Shown piece after piece: positions 48,442 to 59,700 of a stretch of DNA of 64,000 nucleotides; position 1 is the first letter of the stretch, and every line of letters begins with the position of its first letter. The notes below the pieces were generated by a model. It saw only the letters and a program-made list of their open reading frames with translations. It was not told where the DNA came from and ran no database searches. The DNA is taken from NCBI GenBank assembly GCA_002812745.2, contig NCSJ02000009.1, positions 1-64,000 on the forward strand, written 5' to 3'. Both the position numbers and the translations under genes were made by a program. Origin of the DNA: Scytalidium lignicola. Its lineage: Eukaryota > Ascomycota > Leotiomycetes.

Positions 48442-49866
48442 ATGGCTTCAACAGCAACACCTTCAGCAGCCTACCTTGCACAGGACAAAACTGCATCAAC
48501 ATTCCCCCCACAGATTATATGCTTCGCTCTAGCATCTATTGTTCTTCCATTGCGCATTGTCTCGCGAAAACTTACCGGCGCTCGCTTCGGGTATGATGAT
48601 TACTTCATCTTTATTGCCTATGTACGCCCATCTATATCAACTTTCCTCTTATCAGAGTATTAATATCAATGCCCCTAGATTTGTGCATGCGGTCTTTTCG
48701 CTGTGTTCATAACGAGTAAGTCACGATACCTCGGGGTTTTATCTCGATGCTAACCAACCAACGAAGTGTCTATAGAAGGTGTCGGTAAACATATCGAGCG
48801 TGTACAACTTGAAAATCCAAAGGGCGCTATCATCATGCTCCAAACCCTAACTCCGGGTGAAGTCCTGTACACCTGCAGCGTCTGCTTCTCTAAATTTTCA
48901 ATCCTGTCCCTCTACTGGCGTATCTTCGGGGTTACAAATATGAGAAAGTTGATTATTGCTATTGCCTGTATCGTCACAGGCTGGATGATTTCTGTGGTAC
49001 GTATCTTCGAATAGAAGCATTGTTTGGGTGTTTTTGCAAGTCTCAATTGGAGCAAAACAATAATACTAACAGCAAGATGGATTTCAGTCTGTCACTAGTG
49101 GTCTTTCCTGCAGACCCCTTGAATATCTCTGGAATAAAACGATTAAGGGCGAATGTATCGATTTTGCCAAATTTTACCTGATCATCTCTTATCCCAATGT
49201 TATTACCGACTGGGTTATGCTTATTATGCCTATGAGATACGTTTGGAAACTGCAAATGCCTAAACGTCAAAAGGTGGTGGTTTCTGGACTTCTCTTTGTT
49301 GGTAGCTTGTACGTATCATCCCAGTCGAATGCATGCTATACCGTTATTGATATCTGAAAGCGTTTGCGTCATTTCGACTATTCGATTAGTCTTTATGTCT
49401 AACGTTGATCTTGTGGATATAACTTGGGGACTCGTAACCGTGACCGTCTGGACATCTGTCGAATGTTACAGGTAATTTCCCTACAAATACCACTGTCTCA
49501 TTGCAGAGTCACTAATTTCAGCAACACAGTGCCATTTTTTGTGCATGCTTGCCTTCTCTCAAGCCCCTCTACAATATCGCTACGGGTAGTTCATTATCTG
49601 CAGCCAAGAGTAGCGGTACACCATATGACCACCCTAGAACGAGGACTTGGGGGAAGCAGAGGAATCAGAGCAATCTGACAACCGCCTCCAATAATGAAAG
49701 CGTTACTCGCCTGCGCGACGACGATTACTGGGTCCCGACTACAACTGCCTATGCCGCCGGAAATGGAGAGTCAACCAACTCAAACGAGGAGATACACTTG
49801 GAGAATATGGAGACGAATGCGATTAAAGTTAAGACGGATCTTACTTGGGGAGAGACTAAAAGATAG
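48442..49866 (+). CDS. PTH11-like integral membrane protein (fungal rhodopsin-fold domain)
   Basis: Seven-helix membrane protein of the fungal rhodopsin/PTH11-like superfamily without a CFEM domain, plausibly a plasma-membrane receptor or sensor. Six exons (48442-48621, 48679-48715, 48767-48996, 49088-49308, 49361-49471, 49530-49866) keep frame to give 371 residues. Family landmarks are RIVSRKLTGARFGYDDYFIF, the EVLYTCSVCFSKFSILSLYWRIF block, PLEYLWNKTIKGECID and SAIFCACLPSLKPLYN at the end of the last helix. A polar C-terminal tail of about 90 residues follows. The last acceptor (ACACAG at 49529) was chosen over one eight bases upstream because only it retains the conserved CLPSLKPL block. 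Confidence 0.88.
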
Positions 49867-50526
49867 GTGGTATGGCAAACAAGTGGTCCGATTGGCGTAT
49901 GCCAAAGTCAGATGCTTGGGGATATCTTTATGATAATATTGTGGATCTCTTGCTTTTGTAAATTCTGTGCTCCCTTGGGCAAGAATTTATACAGATGGCC
50001 ATAGAGTATGATATGGAGAAGGAACCATCCATTCGCCTAGAACTATTGTAAATTAAGTGTCGCTGAGGGCATGAGGACACCATCAGGGCACCAGCACCGG
50101 GGCAGGGTCGCCCTACCTACTTGTAGATAATCGAGCTTGAATTTGCTCCCTTCTCTTCGCACCTCAGGGCATTTCAACGAGGCCTGAGACAATTTACGTC
50201 AACTTTTATTCGACTCTAGCAAACTCGGGGGATCTCATGGAATATAATATCGTGCTAGGTGTATACACTTGCAATGGAAAGGCTGTTTGGGTGCGGCTAC
50301 TTCTGAAATAAGCGAGAAAAATCTATCATTCTGCATTCCTACACCTCAGTGATCTGTAAGACGAGATTATATATCAAATTAAATTATAAATTAAATTAAC
50401 ACGGAGAAAGCAATCAAGAGGGCAATGCTTTCATCTAATTACAGTACAGTACATCGGAAGAACGGTACAACAAAGCCCCCCATCATCAATCTTCTATTCC
50501 TCCTGTTCCAGGATGCCTCCCGATTC
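49867..50526. other. convergent 3' intergenic region
   Basis: 660 bp between two gene ends. It includes a TACAGTACAGTAC motif near 50442. No gene seen. Confidence 0.5.
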
Positions 50527-51742
50527 TCAAAACAAGGTTTCCTGTAAGTAGTCATGAACTGTCTTGAAGGTGGTCTGGGCCGAATAATGAAAGTTAAGAC
50601 CGTGCCCGGTATGAGGTACATCCACCCAGGAATAATTGGCTTTTGGAAAGAGACTCCGCGTCTGCTCCATCTGGCTTGCTTTTCCGGTGGCGCAAGTCAG
50701 TTCACCTAGGAAAGGAAGACCTAAGCCGCAGAATGCCTGGTCGAGGTGCCCTGTGATGACGAGGATGGGGCCACGAAAGTGGCTTGCAACCGGGGTACCG
50801 AGGATGCTGACCGCCTCGCCGAGTGTGAGGGTGCCCTCGCGAGCGAAGTCAAATTCGAGTACGCTTGTGTCGAAATCATGGGGGTTGTTGCTGTAGAAGA
50901 GACCCGAACGACCAGCTTCGCTCAGCATCGAGAAGTAGCCCAGGGGAAGAGCATCGAAACGGCTAGCGACAAGCTGTGCTGGCGCAAGAACTGACGTGAC
51001 GAGGATTCCGGCAAGAGACAGTGGCAGGTATTTGGAGTAGCCCGTGAGAACCATGACATCCACAGCATCAGGATGTGTGGCCGCCAAATAATTTCCAAGG
51101 ACCGATCCGACCGAGTGGCCAACATAGGCGATTTTGGAAAACTTGCGGCCGCCGACCACCCGGGTATTGCGAAGAGCCTCGATGATCTGATAATGGCATT
51201 CGACTTCGGTTGCAGCTTGGACCGTGGCGATGGGGTCTGGATGGGACGAGTTCCCAGATCCGAGGCGGTCAATCGAGAGGGTCGGATAGCCACGTTGCGA
51301 TGCGTAGGCAATCCAGGAGTACTGGTTTCCCTTGAAGCCGATGGGAAAGTCGCCGCCAGACCAGTAGTTCTTGTTGTAGGTCGCACCGTGAACCAGCAAT
51401 TGAATGTGGTTCTCGCGTCCAGGAATCCTGACTTCGGGCTCACAGAAGCGTCCTGAGATGTTATATGTGCCGCTGATGGCAATGTCGAGAAGTGCAGTCT
51501 CACCGACAGCGGCGATGAGCGCCTGGGCTTGGGCAAGCGTGCCATTCTCGATGACGGCGGACGCGGTGGCTACCACTGCGTCTGGGAGAACCAAGTTTAT
51601 AGCCGTGACATTCAACGAGAAGACAACATCCGAGCATTTCGGCCCCAAGGGGAGGGAGGTGACGGCCGGTAGGGCATTGCTCACACCTGCCCCAATGCTT
51701 GCAAGGAGAAGAAGAGAACTCGAAAAAGACNAAAGACAACAT
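50527..51742 (-). CDS. secreted alpha/beta hydrolase; signal peptide interrupted by an N
   Basis: Alpha/beta hydrolase of about 404 residues, single exon, probably secreted. The mature part has the HG oxyanion motif (LLVHGATYNKNYWSG), the nucleophile elbow YVGHSVGSV with Ser at about 190, a candidate Asp in ITGHLDQAF and a His in PHTGHGLNFH. Several possible N-glycosylation sites (such as NVT, NGT, NIS, NSS) agree with secretion. From the ATG at 51742 the frame is off by one base relative to the body because of the N at 51731. If that N is not a real base, the start joins in frame with a Leu/Ser-rich signal peptide of about 20 residues before SNALPAV. I read this as an assembly error in an intact gene. 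Substrate unknown. Confidence 0.8.
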
Positions 51743-52699
51743 GTTGCAAATCGACAAGGACATCAGTTCATTAAGGGCTGGAGGCTGGAAAACNAAAGAG
51801 AGAGAGAGAGAGAAAGAGAGGGAGGGAGGAAGAGAATAAATCCAAAGCACCTAGCGTGTGCCCATCCAATTGAGTTCGCCATCTTTTACCCAAGCTTCAT
51901 TACCAACGGCAAAGGGCAAAGGGCAATGAAACTAATAAGATCGGAGGTTATTGCGGAGGTCATGGCAAAAAGTTGGGCTGACAATAGAGCACTAAGCATG
52001 GCCTAATCAAGAATGAGTAAGTTACAATTTAAATCCCCCCACGAGGAACAATTGGAGACCTGGCTGCGCTCGGCCCTCGGGGAGAGCCGAGGGTGATTAA
52101 CGCCTGAGCAAGAGCGGCAAGCCGACTAACCGAATACGAAGCACAAGAGAGAAGGTAGCATTCAGCATATAGGATTCGTGAGCTAGTATGATGGAATACG
52201 ATCGTGTGTACGGATGTACGGTTGGCTACGTACGGTAGTGATATGGCGGTGTGAGTGCGATCTCTGCATGGCCACAAAGTGTAGCTGAGCAACAGTCAAC
52301 CAATCCAACAGCAGGGTGCGGTGGAATAGGAGAAAGGAAGGCTTGATTATGTTAACTACGATAGCTACTGCTATATATACTAAATGGTAAAGTGTGGGGT
52401 AGCGGGGTCTCCGTATGGGGTCTCCGCTCGTACGTATGTAAGGAACGGGAATTCCCTACCACACTAGCACAGTGGCCGATAAATTTACCGGATGTGGAGC
52501 GAATTGTCTCAAGCTGCTTTTTATACATCAAAAACATCCCTGGGCTACGCGACACTTCGGAATCAAGGCATGGTTGACAGGTTGAGCTAAAGACAACCAC
52601 CAGAATCGCCTGTAGTTGCATGACAAATGTGATTTTCTGTAATACTGTGATAAACGAAGGCTGCAACTAACAGTTTTATCAGGTATATCAAAGCACTTG
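51743..52699. other. intergenic upstream of the secreted hydrolase
   Basis: Holds a purine-only microsatellite, an N at 51794 and no credible gene. Confidence 0.5.
51795..51836. repeat. (GA)n-type purine tract
   Basis: About 40 bases of purines, largely GA units, directly after an N at 51794 and about 60 bp upstream of the hydrolase start. Confidence 0.8.
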
Positions 52700-54967
52700 C
52701 TTTTTCTTGTAAACTAGGATGCCCGAACGTGCAGTCATGAGTGGCCATATGATAAGCCAGCGTTGTGGAAACAGGCCATGGAACCTAGCGCAATCCTTAC
52801 AGTAGCTTGGAAAGTTGCATGCGCCATAAGTGTCGTCTACATGCATGTGTCTCACGCTTTTGGCTTACACCTCCAACGTGCACTTTCGAAGATAACTATC
52901 GTTAATCCTTTGGAAAGCATACATCATGGGAAATACAGGGAATTCGACAAAGATTATTTGGAACTTGCTCGTTCAATATTCGGTTTTGATATCCTGGAAA
53001 TTGATAACATTGCATTTGTACTACGAGATCTGGTGAAAGTAGGTAAACGATACAACAAGTTGACTGAGAAATCTGGTGATGCTATTCTTCTGACTCTTCC
53101 ATCAAGCATCGGAAGAACAACGTAAAGAAACTCTCCTTACATTGATTCTTAAACCAATATAAGGAAGGCTCGAAAAAAACCTGCCCCTCGAAAATTTTGA
53201 TCTATGGATAAGTCCTATTGTTGGTAATGTAGTGAGTAGGAAACACAGGCAAAGGAAATTGATTCCATTGACCGAAGAATTAGGAGATTTTTGTTAGAGA
53301 AATGTTTGATCCGATCGTTAAAGGACTCTACAGATCAGCCATTACACAGAACATATGGAGTATACGCTGCTGAAAATGGTAGCGATTCTTTTCTAGTCCA
53401 TAGTGATACTCTTACTCCTCTACCTGCATCCCGAGTAACAACGATGGAGTTCTCGAGTGAATCAGTGATGTAGCACCGTTGGAATACAATACTCGCATCC
53501 ATCAAAACACCCAATATGAAACGGAGGAAACCCCTAGAATTGAAGATGGGATGCATCCTGTTGGATCAATAGGTCTTGTGCCTCTAGAAACATTTATGCC
53601 ACCATTGTTTTATGCTATGAACAATCACGTTCCAAAAATTATAGTTGATCGTACAGCATCTCCACAAACACGGTGGAATGAAAATGGGGATGTCGTCAAA
53701 GTGGAGCTACACGAAACGAGTCTTCATCAGGATCTATCGTGCTTTCGAACTTACCTGCCCTGTTTCCCTCGAGATCAAATTCTTGAGTCCTCGTCAGTCA
53801 ACGGCTTCTCGTAGCTATCACGTTTATTAACTCATTTTTTTTAGTTTTGGATCTATTGGAAGACAATCGTTCTATGTTGTTCAGCATCTTCTTATGCGAA
53901 GGCTGGACTTGAGATTCTTCCAAGCAGAGATGCTGTAGAAACACTAATAGCAGCTTCCGGGTTTGGCGATAAGAACAATTAGCAATATTTATTATCTATA
54001 GCAGTCAAATTGCAACAAAACTTCAAATAAGCTGATTTGCAAGCTATGACGGCCCTCAGATGAGGTGTTTTATTGCGCTTGACGAAAAATATATCAGGCT
54101 CACAACAAGTAATTGAAGAATTTCTTCAGCAGTCTCAAGCTAACCTAAACCCCAAACTCCATGCTCTAATTGGGCTCTTACATATCTTTCAAGCTAAGAA
54201 TTTTGCTTGCAAGTTCGATCATTCTAAGGTGGAATAGCGAAGAACCTATCACTAGAACTCTACGTGCTCCGCACTAAACTCAAAGTCCTCGGTCAGTCAC
54301 ACAAGGGTGAAGGCAAATTTGCAGATGCAGCGGATGTCTTCAAGGGTTGTCTCCGAGCAATGAGACCTACAGATTCGAGTCGGTACTTGGCCAAATCTAT
54401 TCTTGCTGATGTATACTGCGAATTAAGCTGCTCACAGTAAAAAGAGAATTTAACTGGCATTAAATATCTGGACAAGGCGGAAGCGCTTGTGATGCTGGAG
54501 ATTAAGCATTTGCAAGTTCACGGCATGCGCTCAAAGCCTCTTCGTCGTCTGCTTCTTTCGCTTATCGAAGCCAAGATCCTTTATGAGTAGTATGATTATA
54601 GCGGCAAACTTAATCGAAGAGCTATTAGAATTTTATGATATGGTCACTGAACATGATATTGATGACCAAAGTTGGCCATATACGTACACTTATCGCTTGG
54701 GCCCGCATCTCCCAGGAATCACAAACTATCGAGCGCTGGAACGCTGTACTACGCTACAGCAAAGCATACAACCCTTCAGAAGAAAAAGTCTTCACATGTG
54801 CGGTGATTTACCTTTTTATATCTCTTGCGTGTCTCAGGAATAATGATGTTCACGGCACTCACACGACTTTCAAAAGTGCAAGTGATATCATGAAAAAGAA
54901 GACACCTCAGTATTTAATTCCTGGTGTTGGTACATATCTATACGATTACGTTTGGGAAGGACTGTAG
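52700..54967 (+). pseudogene. decayed gene, C-terminal part TPR-like
   Basis: A plus-strand run of coding-like blocks broken by stops and frame changes. Block 1 (about 52725-53125) reads WKVACAISVVYMHVSHAFGL, then ARSIFGFDILEIDNIAFVLR. Block 2 (about 53285-53470) reads KCLIRSLKDSTDQPLHRTYG. Block 3 (about 53480-53830) switches frame between about 53640 and 53700. Block 4 (about 54130-54420) is interrupted by several stops. Block 5 (about 54635-54967) reads RWNAVLRYSKAYNPSEEKVF, then YLFISLACLRNNDVHGTHTT, in the style of TPR helices that end fungal multi-domain proteins. No splice pattern rescues all blocks. I do not recognise the N-terminal family. Best read as one ancestral gene damaged by several indels and nonsense changes. 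Confidence 0.55.
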
Positions 54968-55116
54968 TCAATACGACTAGCAAATTAGAGCCAGAGGTTT
55001 CTAATTAAAAGTGCTACACGACAACGTTATATCTTGTTATATTATGGAAATATACTATTATTCTTTCATTAAAATCGACCATGATATTAGAATTTGGACT
55101 ATTATCATAAGTATAC

Positions 55117-56092
55117 TTAACATGCTTGCTTAGATCTAGACCTAGATCGTGCACGTCGCCTGGCTTTAAGGATAAGGAGAAATTCATACCCATCGAGTAA
55201 TTCACCCAACGGCCAGCTTAACTCTGATTCCTGCTGCACCCATTCCAAAGCTTCAAGGGGTTCGGTGTGATCAACAAAAAACCCAGTATCAACACTCGAA
55301 ACCAATCCACTGGTGTCTCCGAGATCGAAAACACTGCCGTAACATTTGGCGTCCCTAACATAATCTATAGGAGAAGATCCCATAACATCTTTCGCATGAT
55401 CTCCGATAAACTTAAGCTGAATCGTATTGATTGAACCTAAATTATCAGCTTATTGTAGCAAAAGTTCTCAGAACGCTTACTTCCGAATGCTTTTGCAGCA
55501 GCTAGACAAGCAGCAGGGTGTGAGCTCATCAGACCATATATGTCAGCATCGTCTTGTCTAAGTTGATTTAATAGACCTATTGCAAGACCGCGCTCTCGAT
55601 AATCACGATCGACTACTAACTGCGTTACCCAGAGGACAGATTTATCATTATAAGCCCAGCGGCAAGCAAATGCATTTCCAGCAAGGTAGCCGTCCACAGT
55701 AACTCTGGCGTAATAGCATGTCGTATTTTCAGGTAAGTATTGAGCTCTCAACCGGTCTTTACTCAATCGTACACGACTCCCTGGCTTTGGTCAGTAGTCA
55801 AAAATATTCAAATGATTAGAAATCTCTTGCCAGCTTTCGCAAATTTCCCGTTTTCTTGTGCTGCTTTCTCACCCCAAACACCGTAATTTTCACTAAAAAG
55901 TCGGGAGGCATCTTTCAACATATCTTCTGTCACCTGTTCCTTGGTGAACTTTTCATAAACCTGTTTATTCATTGATAGACGACTTCGCTGTGTCTTGGAT
56001 TCTGAAGGAGCTTTCTCAAAGAGCCGTACATCAACGTGTTGGCTGAACCCGACCGTTTTATGGACGGATGCTATGTGGTTTAATTTCTCCAT
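55117..56092 (-). CDS. GNAT-type N-acetyltransferase with probable GC-AG intron
   Basis: Fungal GNAT-fold acetyltransferase, transferring acetyl from acetyl-CoA to an unknown amine. Three exons (55831-56092, 55481-55780, 55117-55436) give 293 residues. The acetyl-CoA region is visible as VLWVTQLVVDRDYRERGLAIGLL, with the R/Q-x-x-G-x-A loop as RERGLA, followed by DIYGLMSSHPAACLAAAKAFG. The C-terminal part (DDTSGLVSS-like GDTSGLVSSVDTGFFVDH and EPLEALEWV) resembles fungal relatives and ends in an Arg/Ser-rich tail. Between exons 1 and 2 the best reading uses donor GCAAGA rather than GT. A canonical GTGAGA donor 36 bases upstream would also keep frame, dropping twelve residues. The second intron is normal. 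It lies beside the wrecked TPR-type gene but looks intact. Confidence 0.82.
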
Positions 56093-56725
56093 CAAATATT
56101 ATCAAGTTTATATGAAAGACAAAGTCGTTAGGGGTAATTAGTGGTGGTGGCTATGATGGATTTTACGATCGCCGATCTATAACCCGTTTTTATGTACCTT
56201 GCTTGAGGCCCGACAATTATTTTGTAAAAACGCAAAAACACCTTTTTTGCCAAGCTGCCAGCCGACACTTCGGACAGGAGACTTAATTACTGTAATCTGC
56301 GATTTGCAGCTTAATAGTACAGAAGTACGTAACGTACATTACCACTATTCCTAAAGCGGCTTTCCCTCGATGAACTCGTAAACCGTGGGATGATAGAATC
56401 GATAGATCCAGCCAATCTACCAATGAAACATTCTGATTCAAGCGCCTGGCTTGCACGCCTCTATTTTCAGCAGCACGCATATGCTTCTGACTGGATGGAT
56501 ACGTCATGCGCCAGAATCAATACTCTTCGCCGATTCTCGACTGTCGACTCACGCTGAGCTGGGCGTTTGCTGCAGTGTCCAATACTGATGTTGCGGCTCT
56601 GAGGATCGTATATGATGAAATGGCATTTCAGTCTCAGCCTTGTGTTCAACTGCATGACATTGTTCGCAAGTCTACTTTTCCATTTACTCTGCTAGAGATT
56701 CCTTAAACGCCCCCCCACTTCTGTC
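56093..56725. promoter_or_regulatory. divergent intergenic region, GNAT / GTPase-patatin gene
   Basis: About 630 bp between divergent starts. An open plus-strand frame at 56506-56706 ends before the next start and has no family character, so it is taken as leader sequence. Confidence 0.4.
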
Positions 56726-59700
56726 ATGTCTGCAAATGGAATTGGCCCCGCCGACTCTACAGAAGGCAGCACTGCTTTAACAGTTGCGGAAACTCCAAAG
56801 AGTCCCTCTGTAGCCAACACGAGCAGCTCAGCCGAAGAGAAAGCGGCTCCAAATGAGGGCGATGATGCAGCCTTGACTCCAACACCATCGACGAACCTGG
56901 CTGGAACACAACTTTGTGATGGTAGCTGTGACAGAATCACCAGAGTATATCAATGCGTTCAGTGCGATGGCTCCTTTTGTAATGAATGCTGGGATAAGCA
57001 ATTTCCCCACAAACCTGGGAAGGTTGGAGCAGACGGTCTGCCGCACGAGAAGACAGATATGGAAGTGGTCGAGAGACTGCGCGAAACCCTCGACACACAA
57101 GATCGGACACTCGAAGAGCAGCAACAATTACACAAGAACGATGAAGATACCACCTGGTTCGGCATTGCTCGGGATGATGCAGGTATGCCCATCTTTCAGG
57201 ACTATGGGAGGTATGCAGCGATACTGGCCGAGCCTCAGATTATAAGGAAGAAAAACCGATATCCACAACTCGTTTCGTTCATCGGTCAGACAGGTACATA
57301 TTATAGCAACATATGTAGCAATAATACAACTACTGATCATCCTAGGTGCTGGAAAGAGTTCTTTAATCAAAATACTCATTGATAAAGAAAGGAATATACG
57401 AAGTCGAACGGACGGCCTTCCTTTTCCGTCACCCATCGTCAGCCTAGCCAACAGCAATTTACCAACTTCTGGCGATGTCCACCTGTATTCTGATCCGACG
57501 ACATACGGCGAGCAGTGCCCTATGATGTATGCGGACTGCGAAGGACTGGAAGGCGGTGAAAATGTGCCGCAGGGCGCGAGGTTCAAGCAAAAAGAAGTCC
57601 CAACACCGTCATCACTTCTTCCCAATTCCCAATTTCGGAAAATAATCCGCAAAAAGGCCGGAAACACGACCCTAGATCTTCTCTGGGCTGTAGACCAAGA
57701 AACACAGAGAAGGGAATTCGCAGTGACGCAGCTCTACCCGCGACTTCTTTATACCTTTTCTGATACGGTGGTCTACGTCCTGAAGAACTCAAAGTAAGCA
57801 TTTCTATGCCACCAACAGTTTACCATGAAGCTTACAGAAATCTGGCAGATCTTTTGAGTCAGCGGTTCTCGAAAAACTCTTGAAATGGGCCTCTTCGTCA
57901 ATCGAAAAGTCCGTAAATCAGCCTACACTTCCACATCTCATCATTGTTCTCAACGCATCAGAGGTTGTCTCGGATAAATCACAATGGGATGTTGAACAAT
58001 CAACCAAGACCCTCATGGCCGATGTTGCTCTCGCAATCGACCGAGATCACCGTATTCGTAAATATGCGAATGATTGGAGGTTGCGTGGAGCACGGCTTCA
58101 GACAACACATGACTTACTGAGGTGTTTTTATTCCTCGGTAACTGTCATCCGCATTCCAATCAAGGGTCGATACATGTTGCTAGAAGACCAAGTGACAAAA
58201 CTACGGAAAGAGATTATGAGATGTTGCGACGACTCATTTAAGACGAAAAAACAGGCTCGAATGCTGGCGAATGGTCAAAAATTGCAAATATATCTTCAAT
58301 CTGCTTTTGCTCACTTTTCACAGGACCTGGACACTCCTTTTGACTTTGTACAAGAGGCCATTAGGATAAATCCTCTGCCTCGTGATTTCTGTGGCAATAT
58401 CATCAAGCTTGCCATCGCTATCAGAGATTATAGCAACTTCAAGGATCGGGCTGATGTACCTAGGATTTTCCAAGAGCTGAGCCACATGGTAGCTTCCTGT
58501 ATAGTGTTAGACTCGATACGTCAAGGGCTTCCAGGTATGTCAATCTCTCCAACGGTCGCCACGTAATACTCAAATGCGTAGGTACCCCCGTGATACTTTA
58601 CGAGAGCTACTACCGTACTCCTTGTGCCGACGCCTTGGAAGGGTTCGCTAGGGAATTCTGGCCGTGCAGCTTCCAGAATAAGAATGACCGCTGTTCTCTT
58701 GTAATGGCGGGCCATAGCGCCAAAGGTCACCAGAGGACTGATGGAAGAATTCTTAGACCTGGAGAGTACGTGTCAGACTTTGACCTGTCCCAAACATCAA
58801 GAGCTTGGAATGACAGCTTGATCCGGAACATTGGAGATATCCAACAACAACTGGAAAGGATAAGATTGCGGCAATCGGGTGTTGATAGACCTTTTGATGA
58901 CGACGAGGAACAGGCAGCCATGTCCGAGCTGCATGGTGCGCAGACTGGGGCCTTTTTCAATAATATTGGCAACGTCTCTTTATTCACTAGTCATGTTGCT
59001 TGTTTCTCGTGCTTGAGAGAGCTACCAGAATACCCTTTGCCCTGCGGTCACATCTTATGCACACCTTGCGTGGAGGCATGTGGCCAACGCTCAGATAAGT
59101 CAACTATTTTGTTGGGAAGCTGCCCATTACATCCCGGCGCTACTCAATGGGTTTCACCGTGGGAGATCAATATCAAGCCCCAATATGCTGGAGTGAGAGT
59201 TCTTAGCCTTGATGGGTAAGTTGTTCCGTAAAATATTCTCAAATCGAATGCCTGTTGAACTGATCTAGAGGCGGAGTGAGAGGAATTGTTGAGCTAGAGG
59301 TCCTCAAGGCAATCGAACGGGAACTAGGCGGTAATCTTCCTATTCAAGCATTTTTCGACCTTATTGTTGGCACAAGGTAAGTGTTCAATTCTTCAACCGA
59401 AAGCGATAGATGTTGATCCTTGAAGTACTGGGGGTATAATTGCGCTAGGTCTTGGGGTCCAAAATTGGAGCGTTGATTTGTGCATTCAAAAATTTCTCGG
59501 CCTGTGCAAGAAAGCTTTTGAGCCTCAGAAAGGCGTTAAAGTCTGGGGACTGAGCTACCTAACAACCTGGATGCATAAAGGCAAGTATCGGACCCGACCT
59601 TTCGAGCAGGCACTCCAAGAAGAGTTCGGCAAGGACACAACTTTGTTTGGTGGACAAACCAGCAGAGATCAGTTCAAGATTAAAGTAGCGGTTACTTCCA

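Noticed and set aside
56506..56706. 66-codon frame just upstream of the GTPase-patatin gene
   Set aside because: Ends with a stop before the main start and cannot be spliced onto it in a convincing way. Taken as leader sequence.
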